Assembly: GCA_913055735.1 (NCBI GenBank)
Contig: CAJXKD010000001.1
Coordinates: forward strand, 124,001-188,000
DNA from: an uncultured Rhodospirillales bacterium
Lineage (GTDB): Bacteria > Pseudomonadota > Alphaproteobacteria > Rhodospirillales > UBA2165
Reading direction: 5' to 3'
DNA length: 64,000 nt
The notes under the pieces were generated by a model. That model was not told where the DNA came from and searched no databases. It saw only the letters and a program-made list of their open reading frames with translations. Shown in pieces: positions 1 through 9,961 of the stretch (position 1 is the first letter of the stretch; each line of letters starts with the position of its first letter). Both the position numbers and the translations under genes were made by a program.

Positions 1-21
1 TACGTTCGCGTGGGGTTTCGA

Positions 22-663
22 CTAGTCCTCTCCCTTTTCAGGGATAAGGGGAACGAAACGCACATCGCGGATTTCCTCGGCGGTGATTTCGCCATCCTCG
101 TTTCGGACCCGCACGATGGTCTGCTCGGCGGGATCATGCCCGACCGGCACCACCATGATGCCGCCCTCGCGCAACTGTCCTGCGAGAATCGGCGGGATAT
201 CGGCGGCCGCAGCGGTCACGATGATCCGATCGAACGGCGCCTGCTCGGGCCAGCCCAGCGTGCCATCTCCCGCCTTGGTGACGACATTATGCAGACGTAG
301 CGCTTGGATACGTTGTTCCGCCTCTTCCAACAAAGGCTTATGCCGTTCGATTGTGTAAACCCGGCGGCACAGCTTGGCGAGTACCGCGGTCTGATAGCCC
401 GTGCCCGTGCCCACCTCGAGCACCTTGTGCCGGTCGGTCAATTCCAGCGCCTGGGTCATGATCCCGACGATCCCCGGTTGGCTGACGGTCTGATGATGGC
501 CGATCGGCAAGGTCACGTCGTCATAGGCCTTATCTCGGAAAATGGACGGAACGAACATCTCGCGCGGCACCGCCTCCATCGCCGAAACGACATTGGTTTC
601 GGTGACGCCGGCGGCGCGCAGCACCATGATCAAACGGGCTTTGTTGTCTTCCGTGACACTCAC
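22..663 (-). CDS. pcm: Protein-L-isoaspartate O-methyltransferase
   Basis: This 213-residue enzyme transfers a methyl group from S-adenosylmethionine to isoaspartyl residues, the first step in repairing damaged proteins in the cytoplasm. The SAM-binding motif VLEVGTGTGYQTAVL is near residue 80, and the N-terminal stretch VPREMFVP and the region around GHHQTVSQP are typical of the family. The start overlaps the surE stop by 4 bases. It is the last visible gene of the tatABC-serS-surE-pcm run. A second, divergent Pcm-like gene lies at 35610-36263. Confidence 0.95.
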   Translation of the reverse strand: MSVTEDNKARLIMVLRAAGVTETNVVSAMEAVPREMFVPSIFRDKAYDDVTLPIGHHQTVSQPGIVGIMTQALELTDRHKVLEVGTGTGYQTAVLAKLCRRVYTIERHKPLLEEAEQRIQALRLHNVVTKAGDGTLGWPEQAPFDRIIVTAAAADIPPILAGQLREGGIMVVPVGHDPAEQTIVRVRNEDGEITAEEIRDVRFVPLIPEKGED

Positions 664-1508
664 TTGTTCGATTCTTTCCGGCGTTTCCCGCCTTTCTTGG
701 CACGCTTCCGCCCATCGAACATCCCCTGCAGCGCGCGCATGGTCGGGCGGTGGGTGAGATCGATGGAAAGCGGGGTCACCGACACGGCGCCCCGCTGCAC
801 GGCATCGAGATCGGTACCTTTCGCATAGTGCGGCGCCGATTGCTGCGGCCCGATCCAGTAATAGGGGCGCCCGCGGGGATCGGCCCCTTCGCGGATGTCG
901 TCACCGATCTTGCGGCGCCCTTCACGGGTAATCTCAATGCCCGTCACGTCATTCGCCGAGATCGGCGGAAAGTTCACGTTCATCAGCACGTCGCGCGGCC
1001 AATCGACCGTGACGACCTTTTTGATCACCTCGGCGGCATAGGCTTCCGAGGCAGACCAATTCACGTCTCCGCCGCCGACGAAGGTTTCACCGGCCATATA
1101 CTGGCTGAGGGCGATCGCCGGGATACCGAACAGGGTTGCTTCCATGGCCGCCGCGATAGTGCCGGAATAGGTCATGTCCTCGCCGACGTTGGCGCCCTGA
1201 TTGATCCCGGACAGCACGAGGTCGGGCCGCTTGTCCTTCATGATGCGGTTGACCGCAAGCAGCACCGCATCGGTGGGCGTGCCGTCGACGGCGAAGCGGC
1301 GTGGCCCAATTTTGCGGATACGAAGGGGACGGCGGAGTGTCAAGGAATGACCGGTGCCGCTTTGCTCGTCCTCGGGTGCCACCACCCAAACCTCCTTGGC
1401 GATGGCGGTGGCGATCTTGACCAGCCGCTTAAGGCCCGGCGCATTCACGCCGTCATCGTTAGAGATGAGAACGCACGCCGATTTGAGGTCGAGGGGAGCC
1501 TTAAGCAT
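660..1508 (-). CDS. surE: 5'/3'-nucleotidase SurE
   Basis: SurE is a metal-dependent nucleoside monophosphatase linked to stationary-phase survival. The metal site is visible as ISNDDG at residues 15-20, and [18 protein letters not shown] is the conserved central motif. The 282-residue length is slightly above the usual 250-265 because of a basic tail rich in Arg and Lys. The start overlaps the end of serS by 8 bases and the stop overlaps pcm by 4, so translation is probably coupled. The surE-pcm pairing is very common in proteobacteria. Confidence 0.95.
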   Translation of the reverse strand: MLKAPLDLKSACVLISNDDGVNAPGLKRLVKIATAIAKEVWVVAPEDEQSGTGHSLTLRRPLRIRKIGPRRFAVDGTPTDAVLLAVNRIMKDKRPDLVLSGINQGANVGEDMTYSGTIAAAMEATLFGIPAIALSQYMAGETFVGGGDVNWSASEAYAAEVIKKVVTVDWPRDVLMNVNFPPISANDVTGIEITREGRRKIGDDIREGADPRGRPYYWIGPQQSAPHYAKGTDLDAVQRGAVSVTPLSIDLTHRPTMRALQGMFDGRKRAKKGGKRRKESNK

Positions 1509-2778
1509 TCGGTTCGATCACCTCGATGCCGCCCATGTAGGGCTTGAGCGCGTCGGGAACCGTGATCGAGCCGTCGGCGTTCTGGTAGTTTTCCATCACG
1601 GCGATCAGCGCGCGGCCGACGGCGACGCCGGAACCGTTCAGCGTGTGGGGGAAGCGCGTGCCCTTGCCTTCCTTGGGCCTATAGCGCGCCATCATGCGCC
1701 GCGCCTGAAAGTCGCCGCAGTTGGAACAGCTGGAAATCTCGCGGTAGCGTCCCTGCCCTGGCAACCACACTTCGATGTCGTAGGTCTTGCGCGCCGAGAA
1801 GCCCATGTCGCCGGTACACAGCACCACCGTCCGATAGGGAAGCTCCAAACGTTGCAACACGGTTTCGGCGCATTCGGTCATGCGCTCGTGTTCGGCGGCA
1901 CTGTCTTCGGGACGCGTCACCGAAACAAGCTCGACCTTCATGAACTGGTGCTGACGGATCATACCCTTGGTGTCCTTACCGGACGCACCGGCCTCGGAAC
2001 GGAAGGACAGGGTCTGTGCCGTATAGCGGCGCGGCAGATAGTCTTCCTCGACGATATGCCCGGCAACGATATTGGTCAGCGTCACCTCGGCGGTCGGGAT
2101 CAGCCACAACCCATCGCCGGTCTTGAACAGATCCTCCGCAAATTTGGGCAACTGTCCCGTGCCGAACAACGCGTTGTCGCGCACCATTACCGGCGGCGAC
2201 ACCTCGGTATAGCCAAACTCCCGGGTGTGTACGTCGAGCATGAAATCACCGAGAGCACGTTCCAGCCGCGCCAGCGGTCCGGACAACAACACGAACCGCG
2301 CGCCGGACATCTTTGCCGCCGTTTCGAAATCCATCATCCCGAGGCCGTCGCCAAGCGCGTCATGCTCCTTGGCCTCGAAATCGAAACTGGCGGGGGTGCC
2401 CCATGTGCGGATTTCCACGTTGGCGTCCTCGTCGGCGCCGTCCGGAACCTCATCCAGGGGAATATTCGGGATACCGGCAAGCGCCGCGTCCAATTCGTCG
2501 CCCGCGGCCTTGGCCTTTTCTTCGGCCTCCGCCTGCGCGTCCTTGGAGCGCGCCACCTCGGCCATCGCGTCGGACGCATCCTCACCTTTGGATTTCGCCT
2601 GGCCGATCTGCTTGGAGAGTTCGTTGCGCCGGGTTTGCAGTTCCTGCGCCTCGGTTTGCGCGGCACGGCGGCGCGCATCGATTTCGATCAGCGTCTGAGC
2701 CATGGGCGCCAAGCCCCGGCGTGCCAGACCGGCATCGAACGCGTCCGGCTCCTCTCTAATCCATCTGATGTCAAACAT
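1501..2778 (-). CDS. serS: Seryl-tRNA synthetase
   Basis: This class II aminoacyl-tRNA synthetase charges tRNA-Ser. The protein has 425 residues, a normal length. An N-terminal coiled-coil arm (about residues 30-105, rich in Glu, Lys and Ala) is followed by the catalytic core with motif 2 ([20 protein letters not shown]) and motif 3 ([19 protein letters not shown]). It sits between tatC and surE, overlapping surE by 8 bases. The tat-serS-surE order is common in alphaproteobacteria. Confidence 0.97.
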   Translation of the reverse strand: MFDIRWIREEPDAFDAGLARRGLAPMAQTLIEIDARRRAAQTEAQELQTRRNELSKQIGQAKSKGEDASDAMAEVARSKDAQAEAEEKAKAAGDELDAALAGIPNIPLDEVPDGADEDANVEIRTWGTPASFDFEAKEHDALGDGLGMMDFETAAKMSGARFVLLSGPLARLERALGDFMLDVHTREFGYTEVSPPVMVRDNALFGTGQLPKFAEDLFKTGDGLWLIPTAEVTLTNIVAGHIVEEDYLPRRYTAQTLSFRSEAGASGKDTKGMIRQHQFMKVELVSVTRPEDSAAEHERMTECAETVLQRLELPYRTVVLCTGDMGFSARKTYDIEVWLPGQGRYREISSCSNCGDFQARRMMARYRPKEGKGTRFPHTLNGSGVAVGRALIAVMENYQNADGSITVPDALKPYMGGIEVIEPNA

Positions 2779-2872
2779 TCTGACTCCCCTGAACCGGTCC
2801 CGGTTATAGGACCGCGCCCGCGACGGAACAAGTGATCACCCTGATATTAGAAGTTGGATGAAAGAAAAGGCT

Positions 2873-3697
2873 TTAAGAAACGTTGAAGTCCGTTTCCTCG
2901 ACGTCATCCTCTTCGTCGTTTTCGGCCCGTTTGGCACGTCCCTTCTCCACGGCGCGGACGGCGATGATCGACGCCTCGTAGAGAATGATGATGGGAATGG
3001 CGAGACCAACCTGGCTGATGATATCGGGCGGCGTCAGGACGGCGGCGAAAATAAAGGTAATGACGAGGGCATATTTGCGCTTCGCCGCCAGGCCCCGCGA
3101 TGTGGCGAGCCCGGCCCGCGCCAGCAACGTCAGCAGGATTGGCAGTTGGAAGCTGATCCCGAACGCGAAGATCAACCGCATGACCAGGGTCAGGTATTCG
3201 TTGACCTTGGCCTCCAACTGGATCGGCAAGCCACCGGCAGCGCCAACCGGCGTTTCGAAGCTGAGGAAGAATTTCCACGCCAGCGGAAAGATGAAGTAAT
3301 AAACCAGCGCCCCGCCCAGGAAGAAAAGGATCGGGCTGAGAATCAGATAGGGCAACAATGCCCGTTTTTCATTGCGGTAGAGCCCCGGCGCGACGAACCG
3401 CCAGAACTGCGCGGCAATGAACGGGAATGAAATGAACAGTGCGGCGAAGAAGGCCACCTTCACATAGGTGAAGAAGGCTTCGTGCAGCGCCGTGTAGATC
3501 AGCCGGCGGTTGCCACCGCCCTGCTGATGGAGGATGTCGGCAAGCGGCTGGACGAGAAAACTGTAGATATGTTCCGAGAAATAATAGGTGACCAGAAAGG
3601 CAACAAACAGCGCCCCCACCGAATACATGAGACGGTTGCGAAGTTCGACCAAATGGTCGAGTAACGGCATGCGGCTTTCTTCGAATTCTTCCGCCAC
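2873..3697 (-). CDS. tatC: Sec-independent translocase subunit TatC
   Basis: TatC is the polytopic membrane receptor that recognises twin-arginine signal peptides. The N-terminus MPLLDHLVELRNRL is the family signature, and about six hydrophobic segments follow. The 274 residues include a charged C-terminal tail (KRAENDEEDDVEETD). It begins 3 bases after the tatB stop, so the two are in one operon. Likely clients in this window are the dienelactone hydrolase at 21574-22431 and the DUF1513 protein at 23817-24947, both with RR-containing signal peptides. Confidence 0.97.
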   Translation of the reverse strand: MAEEFEESRMPLLDHLVELRNRLMYSVGALFVAFLVTYYFSEHIYSFLVQPLADILHQQGGGNRRLIYTALHEAFFTYVKVAFFAALFISFPFIAAQFWRFVAPGLYRNEKRALLPYLILSPILFFLGGALVYYFIFPLAWKFFLSFETPVGAAGGLPIQLEAKVNEYLTLVMRLIFAFGISFQLPILLTLLARAGLATSRGLAAKRKYALVITFIFAAVLTPPDIISQVGLAIPIIILYEASIIAVRAVEKGRAKRAENDEEDDVEETDFNVS

Positions 3698-3700
3698 CGC

Positions 3701-4132
3701 TTAGTTTCCGTCCTTGGAAGTCTGTGCCGGCGCCGGCTTGGCCTCATCGCCCTCCCCATCGGACGGTTTCTCAATGGCCTCCGGGGCAGCATCGGAACCT
3801 TCCTTCTGGGGTGCTTCGTCCTTGAGTGACCGAGAGAATTCCTCGCCGCCGAACTCGAAGGCGTCCTTCAACTCGCCCTTGGGGTCGATGGAATGTTCGA
3901 CCATGGAGCTTACGTCCGTGTTGCCCACGGACTCTATCTGCTTCTTGATATCGTCCAATTCGCTTTCGCGGATCATGTCGTCCACATGCCGCCGGAATTC
4001 GCGTGTCAGCGACTTGGCACGGCCAACCCACTCGCCCACCGTCTTGAGGGCTCTGGGTAGATCCTTGGGCCCGATGACGATGATCGCAATGATGACAATG
4101 ACGGCGATCTCGGTCCAACCGATATCGAACAT
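3701..4132 (-). CDS. tatB: Sec-independent translocase subunit TatB
   Basis: TatB is a single-span membrane protein that works with TatC in twin-arginine substrate recognition. The N-terminus MFDIGWTEIAVIVIIAIIVI followed by GPKDLPRALKTVGEWV is characteristic: one transmembrane helix, the GP hinge and an amphipathic helix. The remainder of the 143 residues is acidic and low in complexity (EKPSDGEGDEAKPAPAQ). It lies between tatA (60-base gap) and tatC (3-base gap). Confidence 0.95.
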   Translation of the reverse strand: MFDIGWTEIAVIVIIAIIVIGPKDLPRALKTVGEWVGRAKSLTREFRRHVDDMIRESELDDIKKQIESVGNTDVSSMVEHSIDPKGELKDAFEFGGEEFSRSLKDEAPQKEGSDAAPEAIEKPSDGEGDEAKPAPAQTSKDGN

Positions 4133-4192
4133 GGGCTCAATCGCGAACTAGAGGACGGAAAGCTGGCGGCCAGCATCGGGCCGCCGCAACGA

Positions 4193-4426
4193 TCAGCTTT
4201 TCGCCGCGTTTTCCTTATTTTCAGAAGTCTCGACGGACTTGGCGGTTGTTTCCACGGACGGCGATGCCGGCTCCGTGTCCTTGTCGGTGCTGCCTTCTTG
4301 CATCCCCGACTTGAAATTTTTGACGCCCTTCGCGACGTCACCCATTACTCGCGGCAGTTTTCCAGCCCCGAAGATGATCAACACGATCACCAGGATCAGG
4401 ATCACCTGCCACACACCGATTCCCAT
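4193..4426 (-). CDS. tatA: Sec-independent translocase subunit TatA
   Basis: TatA forms the pore-like oligomer of the twin-arginine translocase. [20 protein letters not shown] is the transmembrane helix, followed by the hinge and amphipathic helix [21 protein letters not shown] chose the ATG at 4426 over the TTG at 4432 because a GGGAG Shine-Dalgarno sequence lies 7-8 bases upstream of the ATG. This gives 77 residues, normal for TatA. It is the first gene of the tatABC-serS-surE-pcm run. Confidence 0.93.
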   Translation of the reverse strand: MGIGVWQVILILVIVLIIFGAGKLPRVMGDVAKGVKNFKSGMQEGSTDKDTEPASPSVETTAKSVETSENKENAAKS

Positions 4427-4591
4427 CAACAAACTCCCTCGTCTGGCGAATCATTAACTGGCGCGCATTCTCGCAGAAAGGTGACGCCACCGCAACGCGC
4501 AACCGGCCTCTGGCGGAACCTAATTAGCCATTGATTTTATTGAAAATTCACCGAAATCGGCCCTGATGGGCGGTCCGCCGGCGCTGTGCCG

Positions 4592-5758
4592 CTATCGGGC
4601 CGCCACCGGCATCCAGTCCCGCATCTGGGCATGGAGCTGCGGCGACATGAAGTCCTCGATGGGCCCCAGGAAGGACTTGATATAGGCCAGATTGCGGGCA
4701 TCGCTCATCGAGACCTGTTTCACGAGGGCCTCCGCGGCAGCGTAGGTGGCCTCGATAAAAGCCTGGGACTCCGCTTCAACCTGCTGCCACGCTTCCTCGT
4801 CGCCCCAGGCAATGAAGCGCACCGGCTGCGAGACAAACAGACTGTGGCGGATATTGGTATTGTCGACGACGAACCTTGCCATGCTCTCCGGTGTCGGCGG
4901 TTGCGTTTCCGTTGTTAGGTCTTGCAAATATCCGGCAGGCGGTAACTTGGCGATAGCGAGATCATCGGACGATCTGACCACCTCGATCGCGCCTGCGTCA
5001 CTTACACCCCGCAGGATGTAGTCGTAGTCCATAGTGCTCGAATAATTCACCGCCCCCGCGTCGGGAACCACCATCAACGGGTGGGGAAAGAACCAGCGCG
5101 TGACGAAACCGTTTTTGCCGACCCACCAATTCAGTTGGGTCGGATAGGGTGTAAACGGGTGTGCATCAACAAAGAACGCCTTGGCGATGGGATGCATATG
5201 GTCCAACGACAGGCGCACAAGTTCGCGGGACGGCAGCGCCGCCTCGCCGCTCTCCCGGCGCATCTCGGTCAACGCCCGTTGCGCAGTGCCGCCATCCATC
5301 CGCAGACATGCCACCGCGAGCCCCCGTATGCCGGCCTTTCGCCGGGTGTGCATATACGCCAACGACCCCTGCGAGAACACGAAGTCGGAATCGGTCAGGA
5401 CCACCGCCGTGTCGTCATGCCCGGCCACGGATTTGAGGAAGTGCTGCGAGGTCACGCGCTGCACATTGTGTTTGAGTTTCGAGGGCTCTGCGTTGGCCAT
5501 GGCCTCAGCCACGGTTCCCGACCGCAGCGCCACTTCATCGAAAAAACGTAGCTCCAAACGGGCGGCATCGCCGATGATGGCCGCGGCCTCGTCGAACATG
5601 GGCGCCGATTCCCGGTCGGTATAGACCGTAATGGCAATGTCGGCGTCCGAGGCTACCGCCGGGAAGTTGCTGGGATGAAATTGACTAGGCAGCGCATGAT
5701 CGAGATAGCGCCGCACCCATTTCTCGCCCCAAACGGTGACATAAACGTCATACCGCAT
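4592..5758 (-). CDS. Uncharacterised 388-residue protein (possible GT-A-like fold)
   Basis: I do not recognise this family. The reading frame is intact, codon usage matches its neighbours, and it begins 17 bases after scpB, so it is very likely real. No signal peptide or membrane segment is visible. The N-terminal half has alternating hydrophobic strands (MRYDVYVTVWG, ADIAITVYTD) and VVLTDSDFVFSQGSL, where an acidic DSD cluster follows a strand. This loosely resembles the DXD site of GT-A glycosyltransferases, but that is inference only. The C-terminal third looks helical. Its position between scpB and tatA breaks an otherwise conserved gene order. Confidence 0.8.
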   Translation of the reverse strand: MRYDVYVTVWGEKWVRRYLDHALPSQFHPSNFPAVASDADIAITVYTDRESAPMFDEAAAIIGDAARLELRFFDEVALRSGTVAEAMANAEPSKLKHNVQRVTSQHFLKSVAGHDDTAVVLTDSDFVFSQGSLAYMHTRRKAGIRGLAVACLRMDGGTAQRALTEMRRESGEAALPSRELVRLSLDHMHPIAKAFFVDAHPFTPYPTQLNWWVGKNGFVTRWFFPHPLMVVPDAGAVNYSSTMDYDYILRGVSDAGAIEVVRSSDDLAIAKLPPAGYLQDLTTETQPPTPESMARFVVDNTNIRHSLFVSQPVRFIAWGDEEAWQQVEAESQAFIEATYAAAEALVKQVSMSDARNLAYIKSFLGPIEDFMSPQLHAQMRDWMPVAAR

Positions 5759-5775
5759 GGCGCCCTCCGGAGGAT

Positions 5776-6468
5776 CTAATCGGCCACAGCGGGCGCCAGT
5801 TCCACTCCGTCATCGGGATCGAGGGGATCTTCCGCCAGAAGCTCCTCTGTATCCTCCGCGGAGATCGCGGGTTCCTCCAAGGCATCTTCGTCCTCGTCCG
5901 AAGAGTGTGCACGATCGCCGAGCGTTTGGATCGCCGGCCGCTTGTCGAGCAGGCCTGCCGCCTTGAGCTCGTCGAGGCCAGGAAGATCATCCAGGGATTC
6001 GAGTGCGAACTGATCGAGAAAGGCCTCGGTCGTTCCCCAGGTAACGGGACGGCCCGGCGTCCGGCGGCGGCCGCGTGGACGGATCCAGCCCGCCTCGAAC
6101 AGCATGTCGAGGGTGCCTTTGCTCAAACTGACGCCGCGAATTTCCTCGATCTCGGCGCGTGTTACCGGCTGGTGATAGGCAACGATGGCCAAGGTTTCCA
6201 TCGCCGCGCGGGACAGTTTGCGCGATACCGTCCGCTCGATATTGAGCATCGGCCCCAAATCGGGAGCGGTACGGAAGGCCCATGCCTTGCCAACCTTGCA
6301 GAGATTGACGCCGCGCGCCTTGTAGGTTTCACGAAGCTCCTTCAACAGCGCCGGCACATCGGCGCCATCCGGCAAACGATCCTTGAGTACGGCTTCGGTC
6401 ACCGGATCAGCGGATGCGAAGATCAGAGCCTCGGCGAGGCGGAGATGTTGACCATCTATTTCAGTCAT
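5776..6468 (-). CDS. scpB: Segregation and condensation protein B
   Basis: ScpB is the winged-helix partner of ScpA and Smc in chromosome condensation. Recognisable stretches are LRLAEALIFASADPV near the start and AAMETLAIVAYHQPVTRAEI in the middle, followed by GVSLSKGTLDMLFEAGWI. The ATG at 6468 gives 230 residues and overlaps the scpA stop by 8 bases; the longer upstream reading would run far into scpA and adds an unrelated leader. The C-terminal tail is acidic (SSDEDEDALEEP). Confidence 0.93.
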   Translation of the reverse strand: MTEIDGQHLRLAEALIFASADPVTEAVLKDRLPDGADVPALLKELRETYKARGVNLCKVGKAWAFRTAPDLGPMLNIERTVSRKLSRAAMETLAIVAYHQPVTRAEIEEIRGVSLSKGTLDMLFEAGWIRPRGRRRTPGRPVTWGTTEAFLDQFALESLDDLPGLDELKAAGLLDKRPAIQTLGDRAHSSDEDEDALEEPAISAEDTEELLAEDPLDPDDGVELAPAVAD

Positions 6469-7330
6469 GACTTTGATTTTCCTCGAGACGTTCTCTCGCA
6501 CGAACAAAAATGGGGCCGAAGTTATGTCCCTGCCGGATCGAAAGCTTGCCTTCCTTCGCCAGTTCCAAGGCAGCGACGAAAGTTGAGGCAAGCGCCGATT
6601 TGCGGACGATATCGTCCAAAAGATTTTCCGGTAGGAAGGTGATCAAATTGGCCCAGTCGGGAACAGAACCGATCATGCCGACCAACCGTTTGACCGCCAT
6701 ATCCGGTGAAAAGAGTTTCGATGGCTGAATACGCAACGTCGCCGCTTCCGTGCGGCTCTGTTGGGCGCCGTAGGACTTTAGAAGCTCATAGAGACTGACC
6801 TCCAGCACCTCGTTGTCCACATACGCAAACTTCTCAGGCGCGCCGCGCGCGAAAAATTCCTGGCCGAGGCGCGGCCGGGCGAACAACCGCGCTCCCGCAT
6901 CCTGCATGCCTTCGAGCCGTTGTAGCTGGAACGCCAAGGCCGCCGCCATTTCCTCGCCAGTCGGCTCTTCCTCGCTCGACTCATCGGGAAGCAGGAGGCG
7001 CGATTTGAGGTAGGCCAACCACGCCGCCATGACCAGATAGTCGGCGGCGAGTTCGATGTTGGTACGGCGAACTTCGGCAACCCAGGCAAGGTATTGGTCG
7101 GCAAGCTGGAGTATGGAGATTTGCGTCAGATCTACCTTCTGGTCGCGGGCCAGAGTCAACAGGACGTCGATCGGCCCCTCGAACCCGCCGACGTCGACCA
7201 CCAGTTCGCTGCCCGGGAGGGCAATACCGATCGGTTCGGCTTGCTCGAATTGATCCGCCGCTTCGGTCGTTGGCGCCTCGTTCGCGGGCGACTCATCAAT
7301 GGGCGGCTCGTTCGCGGGCGGTTCGTTCAT
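6461..7330 (-). CDS. scpA: Segregation and condensation protein A
   Basis: ScpA is the kleisin subunit that bridges Smc heads during chromosome segregation. The family signature FEGPIDVLLTLARDQKVDLT is near residue 55, and AADYLVMAAWLAYLKSRLLL follows. The 289 residues include an unusual N-terminal extension of repeated ANEPP/IDESP-like units, seen as near-identical tracts at 7260-7330. It overlaps scpB by 8 bases and the M50 protease gene by 4, indicating coupled translation. Confidence 0.93.
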   Translation of the reverse strand: MNEPPANEPPIDESPANEAPTTEAADQFEQAEPIGIALPGSELVVDVGGFEGPIDVLLTLARDQKVDLTQISILQLADQYLAWVAEVRRTNIELAADYLVMAAWLAYLKSRLLLPDESSEEEPTGEEMAAALAFQLQRLEGMQDAGARLFARPRLGQEFFARGAPEKFAYVDNEVLEVSLYELLKSYGAQQSRTEAATLRIQPSKLFSPDMAVKRLVGMIGSVPDWANLITFLPENLLDDIVRKSALASTFVAALELAKEGKLSIRQGHNFGPIFVRARERLEENQSHD

Positions 7331-8034
7331 AGGTTCAATTCAACCCCAAATACGGACGCAATGAAGTTCGCTACAATGAATGACGGGATGCCGACGAGCC
7401 ACCGGAACACGTTCAGATCGAGACCGATCATCGACCCGATCCACGGCAACACGAAGAGCGCCCCAATAATAATGGCGAAGCCGTAGCGTTCCAAATTCGC
7501 AACACGCTGTCCGAGACGAGGGGGCAATGCGACCATCAAAACGCGGCTGCCGTCGAGGGGTGGCACAGGGATCAAATTGAACACCCCGAGCAGGACGTTG
7601 AGCCACAGGCAGTTCTGTAAATTGAGGTAGATCCAAGCCTGAAAGGTGCTGATTTCCGGGTTTACGAGCTTTAGCGCCAAGGCGCAGGCCATGGCGATCA
7701 GGAAGTTCGTTCCCGGCCCGGCGATGGCCACCAAGGCGGTGTCGCGACGAAAGTGATGCAGCCGCCAGAAATTGACGGGAACCGGCTTGGCGAAGCCGAA
7801 CATCATCCGCCCACCCGACAAAAACAGGAGAATCGCCGGCAGCAGGATGGTGCCGAACGGATCGATGTGTTTGAACGGATTGAAGGTAACCCGCCCGGCC
7901 CGATAGGCAGTATCGTCGCCAAGCCGCCACGCCACCCAACCGTGAGCGGCTTCGTGCAATGTGACCGCCAGCAGAACCGGCAATGCCCAAACGGAGACGG
8001 TCAGAGCGATATCCCAAATCATCCCCGTGTTCAT
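7327..8034 (-). CDS. Site-2 protease family (M50) membrane metalloprotease
   Basis: This 235-residue polytopic membrane protein has the zinc motif HEAAH near residue 27, inside a hydrophobic segment, as in site-2-type intramembrane proteases. A later NLIPVPPLDGSRVL provides the conserved NPxPxxDG-like third ligand region. It is the short, rhomboid-sized S2P subclass without a PDZ domain. The substrate cannot be inferred. It overlaps nagZ and scpA by 4 bases each, an arrangement widespread in alphaproteobacteria. Confidence 0.92.
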   Translation of the reverse strand: MNTGMIWDIALTVSVWALPVLLAVTLHEAAHGWVAWRLGDDTAYRAGRVTFNPFKHIDPFGTILLPAILLFLSGGRMMFGFAKPVPVNFWRLHHFRRDTALVAIAGPGTNFLIAMACALALKLVNPEISTFQAWIYLNLQNCLWLNVLLGVFNLIPVPPLDGSRVLMVALPPRLGQRVANLERYGFAIIIGALFVLPWIGSMIGLDLNVFRWLVGIPSFIVANFIASVFGVELNL

Positions 8035-9056
8035 GCGGCCACCATCGCGAGAAGCTCGTTCACTTGTCGGCGCGCCGCTTCCCGGTCGATCTCTTTGGCC
8101 GAAATAGGGATTGTTCGCGACAACCGCTCTGCGGTTTTATCACTGATGGGAGACGTCGCCGCGGCGATGGCCGTCATCTCGTCCATCTCGCCGTTGCAAT
8201 GCAGCACGACATCGCAACCGGCGGCAAGTGCGGCCGATGCCCGGTCGCCGAAATTCCCGGTAAGTGCTTTCATGGACAGGTCGTCGGTGAGCAGTACGCC
8301 ATCGAACCCCATGTAGTCGCGTATGACGTCTTGTACAATCGTCGGCGACAGAGTTGCGGGCGCATCGGCGTCGATATCCGTGTAAACGATATGCGCCGTC
8401 ATGGCCCATGGCATGTCGGACAATGCCCGGAAAGGCGCGAAATCCAATTCTTCCAACTCCCGCCGCGGACTATCGACCACCGGCAAGGCCTCGTGACTAT
8501 CTTGCCGCGCGCGGCCATGCCCCGGGATATGCTTGATGATGGGCAGCACGCCCCCGGCCATCAGCCCCTCGCAGGTGGCGCGGCCCAGACGGGCGACGCG
8601 CCCGGGCTCCTGGCTGTATGCCCGGTCACCGATAATGGGATCGGCATCCGATTGCGGGATGTCCAGAACCGGCAGACAATCGACGTTGATTCCCAAATCC
8701 ATGAGCTCGGCGGCGATCAGTTGGGCATTCAAGCGCGCGGCATAGTCGGCTTTCGCCGGGTCGATATCGGCCAAGGCGCCGAACAATGCGGCCGCCGGCG
8801 GTTTCCGCCAATGGGGCGGCCCCAGGCGCGCGACCCGTCCGCCCTCCTGATCGATAAGCACCGGCGCGGCGCCATCCGATACCGTTTCACGCAAGGCGGA
8901 TACCAAATCCTTCACTTGGCGGGGATTATTGCAATTGCGGGCAAACAGAATGAACCCCAGCGGATCGGACTCGCGGAAAAAGGCCGTCTCGTCGGGAGTA
9001 AGTTCGAGACCGCTGCAGCCGAAAATCACCGCCCGGGGGCGCTGGCGTGCCGCCAT
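8031..9056 (-). CDS. nagZ: Beta-N-acetylhexosaminidase NagZ
   Basis: This cytoplasmic glycoside hydrolase family 3 enzyme removes N-acetylglucosamine from anhydro-muropeptides during cell-wall recycling. IIKHIPGHGRARQDSHEALP carries the catalytic His loop, and FDGVLLTDDLSMKAL contains the nucleophile Asp. I chose the ATG at 9056, which overlaps the stop of the SPOR gene by one base (TGATG); a longer frame from 9113 would add 19 unrelated residues. The length is then 341 residues, typical of NagZ. The stop overlaps the M50 gene by 4 bases. Confidence 0.94.
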   Translation of the reverse strand: MAARQRPRAVIFGCSGLELTPDETAFFRESDPLGFILFARNCNNPRQVKDLVSALRETVSDGAAPVLIDQEGGRVARLGPPHWRKPPAAALFGALADIDPAKADYAARLNAQLIAAELMDLGINVDCLPVLDIPQSDADPIIGDRAYSQEPGRVARLGRATCEGLMAGGVLPIIKHIPGHGRARQDSHEALPVVDSPRRELEELDFAPFRALSDMPWAMTAHIVYTDIDADAPATLSPTIVQDVIRDYMGFDGVLLTDDLSMKALTGNFGDRASAALAAGCDVVLHCNGEMDEMTAIAAATSPISDKTAERLSRTIPISAKEIDREAARRQVNELLAMVAA

Positions 9057-9961
9057 CAGGTCCCCGGCCGCACGACGAGACATCCGACCTTGTTCTTGGC
9101 GAGGTCGGCGCAAAGCTTTTTGGCAGCGCTTTCCGATAACGGGCCAGCGCGCAACCGATAGAAAATGCCTTTGGCCCCCAAATCAGCGCGGGCCACGGTC
9201 AAATCGAGACCACCAAGCATGTCGGGGTATTTTCCTTTTAAACGTCCCCACTCGGCGCGGACGGCATCTTCCGAGCGGATCGACGCCAACTGCACCCGGT
9301 AGGCGCCCCCCACAGGCGCCGTCGCGTCCGTTCGTCTGGCGACTTCCTGGGCAGGCGGCGGTGGCGGCGGCGCGGGTTTCTTGGCTTCGATCACCTCTTC
9401 GGGTGTCGGATGTTCCGTCGTCGGCACCGTCTTCGCCGAAACGGCGGGGGCAGCCGTCACCTCGGCGGTTGCCGGGCCGCTGGCCGGCTGCGTATCGATC
9501 GGCTCCGGTGCTTCAGCGGTCTGAGTGGGCGGGCTGACCGGCGGCGGCATCGGCGCTTCCGGCCGCGGCAGCAGGTTTTCGGTGCGCTGTGGCGGCGGCG
9601 TACTTTCGAGCCGCTCGTAAACCAGCTTGTCCTGATTGGGAAAGTCGAGACCGCCCGGTTGCTCGGGCTTGACCTTCACCGGCGACACCTCGGCCGTCAC
9701 CAGGGGCACGGAGTCCGTCTGGCCGTTACCGGCATGCGTGTTCCAATAAACCCAGCCGGCGCCCGCGCTGGCGATAATCACGATGAACAGGATAACCCAG
9801 CTATAGCCTTTGCGCCGCCGTCGTGGACGACGTTGAACGGATTCGAATGCCAGGGAATCGGTGGCTGCGGGCCCCTCGATTTGGGGCTCGGCGCTCCCAT
9901 CCGGGCCGGAACCGGCCTGCGGGCCTTTGGAAAGGGGGGGCGGGTCCTGGTGGGTGGTCAT
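9056..9961 (-). CDS. SPOR-domain membrane protein
   Basis: This 301-residue bitopic inner-membrane protein has a cytoplasmic N-terminus, one transmembrane helix at about residues 52-72 ([20 protein letters not shown]) and a long Pro-rich periplasmic linker. The C-terminal SPOR domain (about 220-300, from [14 protein letters not shown]) is of the kind that binds denuded glycan strands at the septum. It lies between argS (4-base overlap) and nagZ (1-base overlap), a frequent alphaproteobacterial order. A role in division or cell-wall processing is inferred from the domain. Confidence 0.9.
   Translation of the reverse strand: MTTHQDPPPLSKGPQAGSGPDGSAEPQIEGPAATDSLAFESVQRRPRRRRKGYSWVILFIVIIASAGAGWVYWNTHAGNGQTDSVPLVTAEVSPVKVKPEQPGGLDFPNQDKLVYERLESTPPPQRTENLLPRPEAPMPPPVSPPTQTAEAPEPIDTQPASGPATAEVTAAPAVSAKTVPTTEHPTPEEVIEAKKPAPPPPPPAQEVARRTDATAPVGGAYRVQLASIRSEDAVRAEWGRLKGKYPDMLGGLDLTVARADLGAKGIFYRLRAGPLSESAAKKLCADLAKNKVGCLVVRPGT

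Noticed and set aside
1354..2835. Plus-strand 493-codon frame
   Set aside because: It is a shadow of serS, a long open antisense frame produced by high GC, rich in His, Gly and Arg.
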